Source: Arenimonas caeni
GTDB lineage: Bacteria; Pseudomonadota; Gammaproteobacteria; Xanthomonadales; Xanthomonadaceae
Reading direction: 5' to 3'
Length of the DNA: 64,000 nt
Assembly (NCBI RefSeq): GCF_003024235.1
Contig: NZ_KZ679090.1
Span: 1-64,000, forward strand
Shown in pieces: positions 30,642 to 40,086 of this stretch (positions are counted from its first letter, which is position 1; each line of letters starts with the position of its first letter). The notes under the pieces are model-generated. The model was not told the origin of the DNA and did no database searches. It was given only the letters and a program-made list of their open reading frames with translations. The position numbers were made by a program, and so were the translations under genes.

Positions 30642-30677
30642 TACCCTCAGCCTGCGCCAGCTGGCGCGATGGGAAGG

Positions 30678-31796
30678 TCAGGGGTGCCGGGCGTAGCGGC
30701 CATTGTCGGCGACCACCTGCCCGTCCAACTCCATGACCAGCAGCATGGAGGACAGTTCGGCCACCGTCAATCCCGTGCGCCGGGCCAGTTCATCCAAACC
30801 GGTGGGGTCGTGGCCCAGCGCCGACCACAAGCGCTTGTGGTGCCCGGAGGGTTCCGGCTGTCCCGTGGCTGAGTGCCCGGTGGCGCCGTCGCCGTCGCCA
30901 GCCAGGCGGCCGCGCAGGGACTCGGCCAGGCTGGCGGCCACCGGGCCCAGTGCCGCCACGACCTCCCCCGGCGATTCCACCAGGGCGGCGCCTTCGCGGA
31001 TCAGCCGGTGGCATCCGCGCGCCACCGGGTTGTCCGGCGAGCCCGGCAGGGCGAAGACCTCCCGCCCGGCCTCGGCCGCCAGCCGCGCGCTGATCAGGGC
31101 ACCCGAACGCAGCGCCGCCTCCACCACTACGGTGCCCAGCGACAGCCCGGCGATGATCCGGTTGCGGCCGGGGAAATGGCTGGCCACCGGTGCCGTGCCC
31201 GGTGGGTGCTCGCTGACCACCAGGCCCTCGGCGGCGATGCGCGCCATCAGGCCGGCGTTGCGGCGCGGGTAGGCCAGGTCCGGGCCGGTGCCGATGACCG
31301 CCAGCGTGGGCCCGCCGCCTTCCAGGGCGCCCTCGTGGGCCGCCGCGTCGATGCCTTCGGCCAGGCCGCTGGTGACCGCCCAGCCCGCCCCGGCGAACAC
31401 GCGGGCGAAACCGTGCGCGCGCTGGCGGCCGCCGGCGCTGGGCCTGCGGCTGCCCACCACGGCCACCTGCGGGTGCCAGAGCAGGGCGGGGTTGCCTTCG
31501 AGGAAGAGCATGGCCGGCGGCGAGGCCGCGCGTCGCAGCAGGGCGGGGTAGTCGGGCGATGACCAGGCCAGCAGGCTGCGGCCACGCCCGGCCAGCCAGG
31601 CCTGGTCGGCGCCCAGCCGTCGCGGGCAGGGGCGCCCGAGCGCCTCGCGCACCGGGCCGGGCAGGGACAGGCCGGCGCCGTGGCGCGCGGCGGCCAGTGC
31701 CGCCGCGGCATCGGGATGGCTGTCGAGCAGGTGCCGCAGCTGGGCGGCAGGCAGGCCGGCGCGGGCCAGGATGAGCAGGGCGGTGTCGGGTTCCAT
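30678..31796 (-). CDS. dprA: DNA-processing protein DprA
   Basis: This 372-residue protein has the DprA Rossmann-like core (VAVVGSRRPSAGGRQRAHGF, SGLAEGIDAAAHEGAL, GRNRIIAGLSLGTVVVEA). The winged-helix C-terminus is also present (TGLDELARRTGLTVAELSSM). DprA loads RecA on incoming single-stranded DNA during natural transformation. It is followed by smg and preceded by a LysM gene with a hairpin between, so it may have its own promoter. Confidence 0.95.
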   Translation of the reverse strand: MEPDTALLILARAGLPAAQLRHLLDSHPDAAAALAAARHGAGLSLPGPVREALGRPCPRRLGADQAWLAGRGRSLLAWSSPDYPALLRRAASPPAMLFLEGNPALLWHPQVAVVGSRRPSAGGRQRAHGFARVFAGAGWAVTSGLAEGIDAAAHEGALEGGGPTLAVIGTGPDLAYPRRNAGLMARIAAEGLVVSEHPPGTAPVASHFPGRNRIIAGLSLGTVVVEAALRSGALISARLAAEAGREVFALPGSPDNPVARGCHRLIREGAALVESPGEVVAALGPVAASLAESLRGRLAGDGDGATGHSATGQPEPSGHHKRLWSALGHDPTGLDELARRTGLTVAELSSMLLVMELDGQVVADNGRYARHP

Positions 31797-31808
31797 GGCC
31801 CCGACAGC

Positions 31809-31834
31809 ATCACGGCGCCCTGGGGCGCCGTGAT
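31809..31834. terminator. Hairpin between the LysM gene and dprA
   Basis: An 11-bp perfect stem (31809-31819 with 31824-31834, loop CTGG) lies after the leftward LysM gene stop. There is no T-tract on the minus side, so it may be an attenuator or stabiliser. Confidence 0.55.
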
Positions 31835-31845
31835 GTAGGAAAAAC

Positions 31846-32952
31846 TTATTCCGTCGCGTCGGGATGTTTCAGCAAGTCGCCGTGGTGCACCGGGCGGATG
31901 CCGTCCATCACCAGCGCGTAGCTGACCTTGTCGAAGGTGCGGAACACCATCAGGTTGCCCACGAACTCGTCCGGCAGCGTCACCTTGTCGGTCTTGGCGG
32001 CGGCGCCGCTGCGGTGGCTGACCACGTCGGCGACGCGGCTGCCTTCGTTCCAGATCGACATGACGTGGCCGTTGCGGATGCCGTCGCGGGCACCCACCGA
32101 CAGCGCCACCACCAGGTGCGGACCGGACTGCATGCCGTCGGCCACGGCCAGGATGCGGGCATTGGCCGGCACCACGTCGGGCGCGCGCGGCACGAACTGC
32201 AGGTCGTAGGGCTGGGCCTCGGACGGCATCACGCGGTCGCCGACCCGGATCTCGCGGCCTTCCTCGCGCAGCACCACCGAGGCGATCTCGCCCTTGACGT
32301 TGGTGACTTCGCCGGTGGCGTGGATCTGCAGCTCGTAGCCCAGCTTCACGCCGGTGGCTTCGCCGTAACCGGCCGGCACGGTCCAGTGGCCGTGGTGGCG
32401 GTCGCCGCGGAAGTCGAGCGGGGTGGCGCCCGGCAGGTTGCGGCCATTGCCGGCACCGAAGAGGTTCACCGGGCGGGCGATGTCGACCACCATGCCCGGG
32501 GTCGCGCCCTGCAGGCCACGCACGTAGACCAGCTGGCCGGCGGTGCTGTAGAGGCGGTCATCCTCGAGGCCGACCACGTGCGGCAGCGCCTGCGGGTCGT
32601 TGACCACGGTGAAGTGCTTGAGCAGCGCCTCGACCTCGGACAGCGGGATGGTGTTGACCGCCTCGCCGACCTGCGGGCCATCGGCCTGCACGCGCGGCTG
32701 CCCGTCGATGTACACCAGGCTCAGCACCTGGCCCGGGAAGATGAGATGCGGGTTCTGCACCTGCGGGTTGGCCTGCCAGATTTCCGGCCAGAGCCAGGGC
32801 TTCTGGAGGAAGCGCCCCGCGATGTCCCAAAGGGTGTCGCCCTTCTTTACCACGTACGTGGTGGGATGATCCTCGCGCAGGTCGGCCGCGATGACGGCGC
32901 CCGCGAGGGTGAGCAACATGGCAGCGGTAACTGCAAGAAGCCGTTTAAACAT
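31846..32952 (-). CDS. LysM-domain periplasmic protein
   Basis: This 368-residue protein has a signal peptide ([20 protein letters not shown]). One LysM domain follows at about residues 31-80 ([33 protein letters not shown]). The remainder is a beta-rich domain conserved with this gene beside dprA in xanthomonads ([20 protein letters not shown]). It likely binds peptidoglycan in the periplasm. It is divergent from def, sharing a 138-bp intergenic region that contains TATACT at 33035-33040, a possible -10 site for def. Confidence 0.88.
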   Translation of the reverse strand: MFKRLLAVTAAMLLTLAGAVIAADLREDHPTTYVVKKGDTLWDIAGRFLQKPWLWPEIWQANPQVQNPHLIFPGQVLSLVYIDGQPRVQADGPQVGEAVNTIPLSEVEALLKHFTVVNDPQALPHVVGLEDDRLYSTAGQLVYVRGLQGATPGMVVDIARPVNLFGAGNGRNLPGATPLDFRGDRHHGHWTVPAGYGEATGVKLGYELQIHATGEVTNVKGEIASVVLREEGREIRVGDRVMPSEAQPYDLQFVPRAPDVVPANARILAVADGMQSGPHLVVALSVGARDGIRNGHVMSIWNEGSRVADVVSHRSGAAAKTDKVTLPDEFVGNLMVFRTFDKVSYALVMDGIRPVHHGDLLKHPDATE

Positions 32953-33090
32953 GGCGGCTATCCACCTGATTTTCCCCGGACAGGTTGGGCGACTATAGCC
33001 CAAATCCGGCCCCGGATTGCAAGCCCGCCGGGGGTATACTGTCGTACCGGCCCCTTGAGGTCCGGGCCCTTGTTCCCCATCTTTCCGTCC

Positions 33091-33597
33091 ATGGCCAAGC
33101 TCCCCATCCTGGAATTCCCCGATCCGCGCCTGCGTACGGTCGCCAAGCCCGTCGAAACGGTCGATGACGGCCTGCGCCGGCTGGTGGACGACATGTTCGA
33201 GACCATGTACGCCGCACCGGGCATCGGCCTGGCCGCGACCCAGGTCGACGTGCACCAGCGCCTCCTCGTGCTTGACGTAAGCGAGGACCAAAGCCGGCCA
33301 ATGGTGTTCATCAACCCCGAGATCCTCGAGGCCGAGGGCCACCAGGTCTACCAGGAAGGCTGCCTGTCGGTGCCGGGCATCTATGCCGACGTCAAGCGCG
33401 CCAACAAGATCCGGGTGCGCGCCCTCGACCGCGACGGCAAGTCGTTCGAGCTCGAGGCCGACGGCCTGCTGGCGGTCTGCATCCAGCACGAGATGGACCA
33501 CCTGGCCGGCAAGGTGTTCGTGGACTATCTCTCGCCGCTCAAGCGCGAGCAGGTCAAGAAGAAGCTCGCAAAGCAGCAGCGCGCCAGCGCCGCCTGA
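33091..33597 (+). CDS. def: Peptide deformylase
   Basis: This 168-residue enzyme has the three deformylase motifs: [17 protein letters not shown] and [12 protein letters not shown] (HExxH metal site). It removes the N-formyl group from new proteins. The start at [15 protein letters not shown] matches the family. It is the first gene of def-fmt-rsmB; only one base separates its stop from the fmt start. Confidence 0.97.
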   Translation: MAKLPILEFPDPRLRTVAKPVETVDDGLRRLVDDMFETMYAAPGIGLAATQVDVHQRLLVLDVSEDQSRPMVFINPEILEAEGHQVYQEGCLSVPGIYADVKRANKIRVRALDRDGKSFELEADGLLAVCIQHEMDHLAGKVFVDYLSPLKREQVKKKLAKQQRASAA

Positions 33598-33598
33598 A

Positions 33599-34525
33599 AT
33601 GTCCCTGCGCATCGTCTTCGCGGGCACGCCCGGATTCGCCGTGCCCTGCCTGCGCGCCGCCGCCGCCCGCGGCGAAGTGGTGGGCGTCTGGACCCAGCCC
33701 GACCGTCCGGCCGGCCGCGGCCGCCAGCTGGCGCCCTCGCCGGTGAAGGTCGAGGCGCTCGCGCGCCAGCTGCCGGTGTTCCAGCCCGAGAACTTCAGGT
33801 CCGCCGCGGCCCGCGAACAGCTGCGCGCCCTGCAGCCCGACCTCATGGTGGTGGTGGCCTATGGCCTGATCCTGCCGCAGTCGGTGCTCGACATCCCGCG
33901 CCATGGCTGCTGGAACGTGCACGCCTCGCTGCTGCCGCGCTGGCGCGGCGCGGCGCCGATCCAGCGCGCCATCGAAGCCGGCGACCAGCGCACGGGCGTG
34001 TGCCTGATGCAGATGGAAAAGGGCCTGGACACCGGCCCGGTGCTGCTGTCGCTGGAAACCCCGATCAGCCCGGATGACACCGGCGGCAGCCTGCACGACC
34101 GCCTCGCCGACCTCGGCGCTGAAGTGCTTTCCGATGGCCTGAAGCTGCTGCGTGCCGGCATGCGCCCGGTGCCGCAGCCGCAGCCGGCCGAAGGTGTCAC
34201 CTACGCCCACAAGCTCGACAAGGCCGAAGCCCGCCTCGACTGGGCCCGGCCGGCACGCGAACTGGCGAACCGCGTGCGCGCCTTCAACCCCTGGCCGGTG
34301 GCCGAGGCCGGGCTGGCCGGCGAGCGCCTGCGCATCCACGCCGCCACCGCGCTCGACCTGGCGCACGACCAGCCCCCCGGCACCGTGCTGGCCGCCGGCC
34401 GCGACGGGCTCGACGTGGCCTGCGGCGAAGGCGCGCTGCGCCTGCTGCAGGTGCAGCGCGAAGGCGGACGCGCGATGGCGGTGGCCGACTACTTCAACGC
34501 CCGCCCGGCGCTGGCCGGCCGATGA
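33599..34525 (+). CDS. fmt: Methionyl-tRNA formyltransferase
   Basis: This 308-residue enzyme has the N-terminal formyl_trans core ([37 protein letters not shown] with the catalytic N/H and nearby Asp in [11 protein letters not shown]). The C-terminal OB-like domain carries [13 protein letters not shown]. It formylates initiator Met-tRNA, the step that deformylase later reverses. The stop overlaps the rsmB start (ATGA). Confidence 0.97.
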   Translation: MSLRIVFAGTPGFAVPCLRAAAARGEVVGVWTQPDRPAGRGRQLAPSPVKVEALARQLPVFQPENFRSAAAREQLRALQPDLMVVVAYGLILPQSVLDIPRHGCWNVHASLLPRWRGAAPIQRAIEAGDQRTGVCLMQMEKGLDTGPVLLSLETPISPDDTGGSLHDRLADLGAEVLSDGLKLLRAGMRPVPQPQPAEGVTYAHKLDKAEARLDWARPARELANRVRAFNPWPVAEAGLAGERLRIHAATALDLAHDQPPGTVLAAGRDGLDVACGEGALRLLQVQREGGRAMAVADYFNARPALAGR

Positions 34526-35835
34526 GCGGCCCCGGCTCGGCCCTGCGCGCCGAAGCGGCCCGCGGGCTGCAGGCGGTGCTGGCCGAGGGTCGCTCGCTCA
34601 AGGCCGTGCTCGGCCGCCTGCTGCCGGGACTGGACGACCCGCGCGACCGCGCCCTGCTCGAGGCCATCTGCTTCGATACCCTGCGCCATCGCCGGCGTTA
34701 CGAATTCGCACTTTCCCGCTGGCTGGCCCGGCCGCTGCCCCGGCGCGACCAGGCGGTGCACTTCCTGCTGCTCGCCGGCCTGGCCCAGCTCAAGGGCCTG
34801 GGCCTCGCCCCGCATGCCGCGGTGGGCGCCACCGCCGAGGCCGCCCGCGACCTGGGCCGCAGCGGCCTGGTGGGCCTGGTGAACGCCCTGCTGCGCCGCG
34901 CCAGCCGCGAACCGCTGCCGGAGAGCCCGGACCCCGCGGTCGCCTGCAGCCACCCCGACTGGCTGGTGGCCCGCCTGCGCGCCGACTGGCCGGGGCAGGC
35001 CGGGGACATCCTGGCCGCCAACAACCAGCCGGCGCCGCTGTGGCTGCGCGCCAACCCGCGCCAGGGTCGCGCGGAAACCCTGCACGCCAGGCTGCGTGAC
35101 GCCGGCCTGGACGCCAGCCTCGTCGGGCTCGTGCCCGGCGCCTTGCGCCTGGATGCCCCGGTCCCGGTCGAGGCCCTGCCGGGCTGGTCCGAAGGCGCGC
35201 TGTCGGTGCAGGACGGCGCCGCCCAGCTGGCCGTGCTCGCGCTCGACCCGCGGCCGGGCGAACGCGTGCTCGACGCCTGCGCCGCCCCCGGCGGCAAGGC
35301 CGCGCAGGTCGCCGCCGCGATCGGCGCGGAGGGCGGGCTGCTGGCCCTGGACGTGGACGCCCGCCGGCTCGACAAGGTCGCGCAGCTGCTCGCGCGCCTG
35401 CACCTGGCCGGTCCGGGCGTGCAGCTGCGGGTGGCCGACGCCGCGGCGCCGGACGGCTGGTGGGACGGCCGGCATTTCGACGCCATCCTGCTCGACGCGC
35501 CGTGTTCGGCCACCGGCATCATCCGCCGCCAGCCCGACATCAAGTGGCATCGCCGCGAACAGGACATCGGGGCGCTGGCCGACATCCAGGCGCGCCTGCT
35601 CGACGCGCTGTGGCCGCTGCTGCGCCCCGGCGGCCGCCTGCTCTACGCCACCTGCTCGGTGCTGGTGCAGGAGAACGCGGCGCAGGTGCAGGCCTTCCTC
35701 GGGCGCCATGCCGACGCCGCGGCGCGGCCGCTGCCGGACCATTTCGGCCATGCCAGCGGTGCCGGCCGCCAGCGCCTTCCGGGCGAGGACGGCATGGACG
35801 GATTCTTCTACGCGCTGCTGGAAAAGGCCGGCTAG
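34522..35835 (+). CDS. rsmB: 16S rRNA m5C967 methyltransferase RsmB
   Basis: This 437-residue enzyme has an N-terminal NusB-like RNA-binding domain (about residues 1-135). A SAM-dependent m5C methyltransferase domain follows, with [14 protein letters not shown], the catalytic-cysteine motif [15 protein letters not shown] and [15 protein letters not shown]. It is the third gene of the def-fmt-rsmB operon. It converges with a glycosyltransferase gene, overlapping by four bases. Confidence 0.96.
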   Translation: MSGPGSALRAEAARGLQAVLAEGRSLKAVLGRLLPGLDDPRDRALLEAICFDTLRHRRRYEFALSRWLARPLPRRDQAVHFLLLAGLAQLKGLGLAPHAAVGATAEAARDLGRSGLVGLVNALLRRASREPLPESPDPAVACSHPDWLVARLRADWPGQAGDILAANNQPAPLWLRANPRQGRAETLHARLRDAGLDASLVGLVPGALRLDAPVPVEALPGWSEGALSVQDGAAQLAVLALDPRPGERVLDACAAPGGKAAQVAAAIGAEGGLLALDVDARRLDKVAQLLARLHLAGPGVQLRVADAAAPDGWWDGRHFDAILLDAPCSATGIIRRQPDIKWHRREQDIGALADIQARLLDALWPLLRPGGRLLYATCSVLVQENAAQVQAFLGRHADAAARPLPDHFGHASGAGRQRLPGEDGMDGFFYALLEKAG

Positions 35836-36590
35836 GCGAGCTCGCGCAGCAGCGCGTACTTGAGCCGCGCATAGCGCGCCTGCAGCCAGTGGAAGCGCAG
35901 GCCGGGCAGGCCGTCGACCACGCCCAGGCGCAGCACCAGGTGCTTGAGCACGTAGGCCAGCGCGGCGAGTTCGCCGCGGCCGGGCAGGGCCACGCGACCA
36001 CGCGCGGCCTGGTCCTCGGCCCACAGGCGCGCGTGCTGTTCGAGCTTGCGCCAGTGCGCCGCCGGGCAGCGGGCGATTTCGTGTTCGATGCGGATGCGCG
36101 AGGTCGCCACCCGCTGCCCGCGCGTGTCGAGCTGCTCGTGCACCGGCTGGATCTCGTAGCGCAGGTGGCGCCGGAACAGGCGCGGCAGCGGCTCGCGGGC
36201 GAAGCCGCCGCCGCGCATGCGGTGGCCGAGGAAATGCGCGCGCCGGCGCAGGCGCCAGGCGTCGGCGGTCTCGACCGCGCCGTCGGCGAACAGCGCGCGC
36301 AGCGCGTCGACGGCGGCAGGCTCGAGCCACTCGTCGGCATCGAGCAGCAGCACCCAGGGCTGGCTGGCGCGCGAAATGGCGGTGTTCTTCTGGCTGGCGT
36401 AGCCGAGCCACTCCTGGTGTTCGACCTGGGCGCCGAGCGAACGCGCGATCGCCACGGTGTCGTCGGTCGACCCCGAGTCGAGCACCACCACTTCGCTACA
36501 GACCGCCAGCAGCGGTCGAAGGCAGCGCGCGATGCGGGCGGCCTCGTCGCGGGTGACGACGACGCCGGTCAGCGGCAGGGGCGTGGCCAT
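35832..36590 (-). CDS. Family 2 glycosyltransferase (WaaE/KdtX-like)
   Basis: This 252-residue GT-A enzyme has LTGVVVTRDEAARIARCL, VVLDSGSTDDTVAIA and the metal-binding LLLDADEWLEP. The C-terminal half resembles lipopolysaccharide-core transferases (WRLRRRAHFLGHRMRGGGF, PVHEQLDT). It likely adds a glucosyl or similar residue to an LPS inner core. It is divergent from the membrane glycosyltransferase genes, 50 bp away. Confidence 0.9.
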   Translation of the reverse strand: MATPLPLTGVVVTRDEAARIARCLRPLLAVCSEVVVLDSGSTDDTVAIARSLGAQVEHQEWLGYASQKNTAISRASQPWVLLLDADEWLEPAAVDALRALFADGAVETADAWRLRRRAHFLGHRMRGGGFAREPLPRLFRRHLRYEIQPVHEQLDTRGQRVATSRIRIEHEIARCPAAHWRKLEQHARLWAEDQAARGRVALPGRGELAALAYVLKHLVLRLGVVDGLPGLRFHWLQARYARLKYALLRELA

Positions 36591-36640
36591 GGCGGTGGGT
36601 CATGTCCGGGGGGCGGGCCAGGCAAGTATAGTTGCCGGCC

Positions 36641-38329
36641 ATGACCACCGCCGACCGTCGTGCCGCCCTGGCCCTATTCACGCTGGCCCTGCTGGTGCTG
36701 GCCGCCGGCTACGGCTTGCGCGACCCCTGGCCGGCCGACGAGCCGCGCTTCGTGCTCGTGGCCCGGCAGATGGTCGAGAGCGGCGACTTCCTGTTCCCGC
36801 ACCGCGGTTCCGAGCTTTATCCGGACAAGCCCCCGGTCTACTTCTGGCTGCTCTCCCTGGCCTACGGGCTGGTGGGAAGCTGGCGGTGGAGCTTCCTGCT
36901 GCCGTCCCTGCTATCGGCCCTGGGCACGCTGGCGCTGGTGTTCGACCTGGGCCGGCGCCTGTGGAGCCCGCGAGCGGGCGTGTGGGCAGCCACCGCGGTG
37001 CTGGTGAGCCTGCAGTTCGTCTACCAGGCCAAGCGCGCGCAGATCGACCCGACCCTGGTGTTCCTGACCACGCTGGCCTTCTACGGCCTGTGCCGGCACC
37101 TGCTGCTCGGCCCGCACTGGCGCTGGTACCTGGGCGCCTGCTTCGCCGCCGGCGTGGGCGTGGTGACCAAGGGCGTGGGCTTCCTGCCGCTGCTGGCCCT
37201 GCTGCCGTTCGCCCTGATGGCCCGGCGTGGCTGGCAGGGCCTGGCGCCGGTGCCCGCAGGCAGCGGCCTGCGCTGGTCGGCCGGCGTACTGGCCTTCCTC
37301 GGGGCGATCGCGCTGTGGCTGGTGCCCGTGCTGGCGGTCGGCCTGGGCAGCGGCAATCCCGAGCACGCCGAGTACCTCGACAACATCCTGTTCAAGCAAA
37401 CCGCGCAGCGTTACGCCGATCCCTGGCACCACCACGAGCCATTCTGGTACTTCGGCCAGGTGGTGCTGCTGTTCTGGCTGCCGTTCTCGCTGGCCCTGCC
37501 CTGGCTGCTGGCGCCCTGGCGCGCCGCGTGGCGGGCGCGCGACGCGCGGGTCTGGCTGCCGCTGGCCTGGTTCGCGCTGGTGATCGTTTTTTTCAGTCTC
37601 AGCAGCGGCAAGCGCGACATGTACATCCTGCCGGCGCTGCCGGCGCTGGCGCTGGCGGCGGCGCCCTTCCTCGACGGGCTCTCGCGTCGTCGCGGCTTCC
37701 GCATCGTGGTGCTGGCCTTCACCGGCCTGCTGTCGCTGGTGCTGCTGGCCGGCGGCCTGCTGGCGCTGAACGGCGAGCCCTCCTTCGAAGCCCGGCTCGT
37801 CCGCGAGCGCGGCCTGGGCGCCGAGGCGCACTGGCTCTGGTGGATGCTGGTCGCCGTGGGCGGCAGCAGCCTGCTCGCCCTGGCGATCGCCCGGCTGCGC
37901 CATTCGCTGGTGGCCTGCGCCTGGCTGCTGGCCAGTCTGTGGTGCGGCTACGGCTTCGTCGTGCATCCGTTGCTCGACGACGAAAACTCCGCGCGTACCG
38001 TGATGCAGCGCGCGCGCGACCTGGCCGGGCCCGACGCCACGCTCGGCCTGGTCGACTGGAAGGAACAGAACCTGCTGCAGGCCGTCGGCCCGGTGGCCGA
38101 ATTCGGCTTCCGCCGGCCGCCGGCGGAGCAGCTCGGCCGGGCCCGCGCCTGGATGGCCGGGGAGCCGTCGACGCGCCTGCTGCTGGTGCAGGCCAGCCCG
38201 GCGCTGGAATGCATCGACCTGGACCAGGGTGCGCGCCGGGTCGGCACCGCCAATCGCCGTGACTGGTGGCTGCTCGACGAGCGCGCGCTGGTCCGCTGCA
38301 GGGCGGAGCCCGGCGGTTGGGGCGACTGA
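36641..38329 (+). CDS. ArnT/PMT-family membrane glycosyltransferase, copy 1
   Basis: This 562-residue polytopic enzyme belongs to the GT83/39 superfamily. The first periplasmic loop has the acidic metal site LRDPWPADEPRF, followed by PDKPPVYFWLLSL. A further conserved stretch is AKRAQIDPTLVFLTTLAFYG. About 11-12 membrane segments precede a C-terminal soluble part. Members transfer sugars from undecaprenyl-phosphate donors to lipid A or proteins. Acceptor and sugar are unknown. It overlaps or abuts the second copy. Confidence 0.9.
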   Translation: MTTADRRAALALFTLALLVLAAGYGLRDPWPADEPRFVLVARQMVESGDFLFPHRGSELYPDKPPVYFWLLSLAYGLVGSWRWSFLLPSLLSALGTLALVFDLGRRLWSPRAGVWAATAVLVSLQFVYQAKRAQIDPTLVFLTTLAFYGLCRHLLLGPHWRWYLGACFAAGVGVVTKGVGFLPLLALLPFALMARRGWQGLAPVPAGSGLRWSAGVLAFLGAIALWLVPVLAVGLGSGNPEHAEYLDNILFKQTAQRYADPWHHHEPFWYFGQVVLLFWLPFSLALPWLLAPWRAAWRARDARVWLPLAWFALVIVFFSLSSGKRDMYILPALPALALAAAPFLDGLSRRRGFRIVVLAFTGLLSLVLLAGGLLALNGEPSFEARLVRERGLGAEAHWLWWMLVAVGGSSLLALAIARLRHSLVACAWLLASLWCGYGFVVHPLLDDENSARTVMQRARDLAGPDATLGLVDWKEQNLLQAVGPVAEFGFRRPPAEQLGRARAWMAGEPSTRLLLVQASPALECIDLDQGARRVGTANRRDWWLLDERALVRCRAEPGGWGD

Positions 38330-40038
38330 CGCCACCGCAGGGACGTGACCTTGGCCTGCTGATGCTGGCGGCGCTGGTCGTGATCGCCAGCGGCATCGGC
38401 CTGCGTGACCCCTGGCCGGCGGACGAGCCCCGGTTCGCGCTGCTCTCGCGCTACATCCTCGACAGCGGCGAGTGGCTGTTCCTGATGCGCGGGGACGAGC
38501 TGTATTCCGACAAGCCGCCGGTGTTCATGTGGCTGCAGGCCGCGGCCATCCGGATGGCGGGCGGCAGCCTGAGGCTGGGCTTCCTGCTGCCGTCGCTGCT
38601 GGCGGCGCTGGGCACGCTGTGGCTGGTCTACGACCTTGGCCGGCGCCTGTGGACGCACCGGGTCGGGCTCTGGGCGGCCTGGCTGTTGCTGTTCGCGCTG
38701 CAGTTCACCTTCCAGTCCAAGCGCGCGCAGATCGACCCGGTGCTGCTGTTCCTGATGACCCTGGCCAACCATGGCCTGCTGCTGGCGGTGCTGCGCGGCG
38801 GCGGCGCGCAGGCCTGGGGACGGGCCTGGTTCGCCGCGGGCCTGGGGACGATCACCAAGGCGGTCGGCGGCCTGTCGCTGCTGCTGCTGGCGCCGGCCGC
38901 CTGGGCGGCCCGGCGCGGCTGGCCGGGCGTGCAGCTGCCGCCGGCGCGGCTCTGGTCCGCCGGCCTGGCCTTGTTCCTCCTGGCCGCCGCGATCTGGCTC
39001 GGGCCACTGCTGTGGTTCGCGCTGCGCGATGGCGAGCCGGCGCATCGCGAATACCTGCACACGATCCTGTTCCACCAGACGATGAACCGCTACGCGGCCT
39101 CCTGGGACCACCACGAACCCGTCTGGTACCACTTCTCGATCGTGCTCACGCTCTGGCTCCCGGCGGCGCTGGCGCTGCCCTGGGCGCTTCCGGCCTGGTG
39201 GTCGCGCCTGAAGCGGCGCGACCCGCGCTACCTGCTGCCGCTGGCCTGGGTGCTGGGCGTGCTGGTGTTCTTCTCGATCCCCAGCGGCAAGCGCGACGTC
39301 TACGTCATGCCGGCCCTGCCCATGTTCTGCCTCGCGCTCGCGCCGCTGATGCCCGGCCTGTCGCGCCGCGCCGGTCCGCGAAGGCTGGCGCTGGCCTTCG
39401 TCGCCGGCCTGGGGGGCCTGCTGTTCCTGGCCGGGCTGGCGATGTGGCTGGGCGACCCGGGCTTCGAACGCCGCCTGCTGGTGCGGCGTGGTTACCAGCC
39501 CGACGAGGTGGCGCACCTCGCCGGGGTGCTCGCCCTCGCCGGCGGGTGGATGCTGGCCTGCGCGGCCTGGCTGCGCACCCGACGGGCCGTGGCCTGCGCG
39601 GGTTGGGCGCTGGCGGGCCTGTGGGTGCTGACCTCGCTCGGCGCCTACCCGGTGATCGACCGGTACGCCTCGCCGCGCGGCGTGATGGACGCCGTGGCGG
39701 CCCGGCTGGGCCCGCAGGGCGAGCTGGCCGCGGTGGCCTGGCGCGAGCAGCACCTGCTGCTGGCGGACCGGCCGGTGGCCACCTTCGGCTTCGGTCCGCA
39801 GCCCACCGGCGGGGCGCCCTGGTCCGAACAGTGGCGCCGCGCCGCGCAGTGGCAGGCGCAGCGCCCGGGCGTGCGCTGGATCCTGGTGCTCGGGGATGCG
39901 CTGCCGGGCTGCGTGGACGCGCGGCGCGTGCACGTGGCCGGCGTGACCTCGCGCCGCACCTGGCTGCTGGTGCCGCCCGGCGCCGTCCCTGCGGGATGCC
40001 GCTGGACGGGTCCGACAAAAGAACGGCCTTCCGGCTAG
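38317..40038 (+). CDS. ArnT/PMT-family membrane glycosyltransferase, copy 2
   Basis: This is a paralogue of the preceding gene, sharing LRDPWPADEPRF, DKPPVF and SKRAQIDPVLLFLMTLANHG, plus the same helix order. I chose the TTG at 38317, which overlaps the upstream stop by 13 bp and gives 573 residues with an N-terminus like copy 1. The first ATG at 38362 would cut into the first helix. The start is therefore uncertain. The tandem pair may act on two acceptor sites or two sugars of the same envelope lipid. Confidence 0.85.
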   Translation: MGRLTPPQGRDLGLLMLAALVVIASGIGLRDPWPADEPRFALLSRYILDSGEWLFLMRGDELYSDKPPVFMWLQAAAIRMAGGSLRLGFLLPSLLAALGTLWLVYDLGRRLWTHRVGLWAAWLLLFALQFTFQSKRAQIDPVLLFLMTLANHGLLLAVLRGGGAQAWGRAWFAAGLGTITKAVGGLSLLLLAPAAWAARRGWPGVQLPPARLWSAGLALFLLAAAIWLGPLLWFALRDGEPAHREYLHTILFHQTMNRYAASWDHHEPVWYHFSIVLTLWLPAALALPWALPAWWSRLKRRDPRYLLPLAWVLGVLVFFSIPSGKRDVYVMPALPMFCLALAPLMPGLSRRAGPRRLALAFVAGLGGLLFLAGLAMWLGDPGFERRLLVRRGYQPDEVAHLAGVLALAGGWMLACAAWLRTRRAVACAGWALAGLWVLTSLGAYPVIDRYASPRGVMDAVAARLGPQGELAAVAWREQHLLLADRPVATFGFGPQPTGGAPWSEQWRRAAQWQAQRPGVRWILVLGDALPGCVDARRVHVAGVTSRRTWLLVPPGAVPAGCRWTGPTKERPSG

Positions 40039-40086
40039 ACTGGCGGCGCTCGCAGGGGCGACCAACGTCGAGGGCACGAAGGAAAC

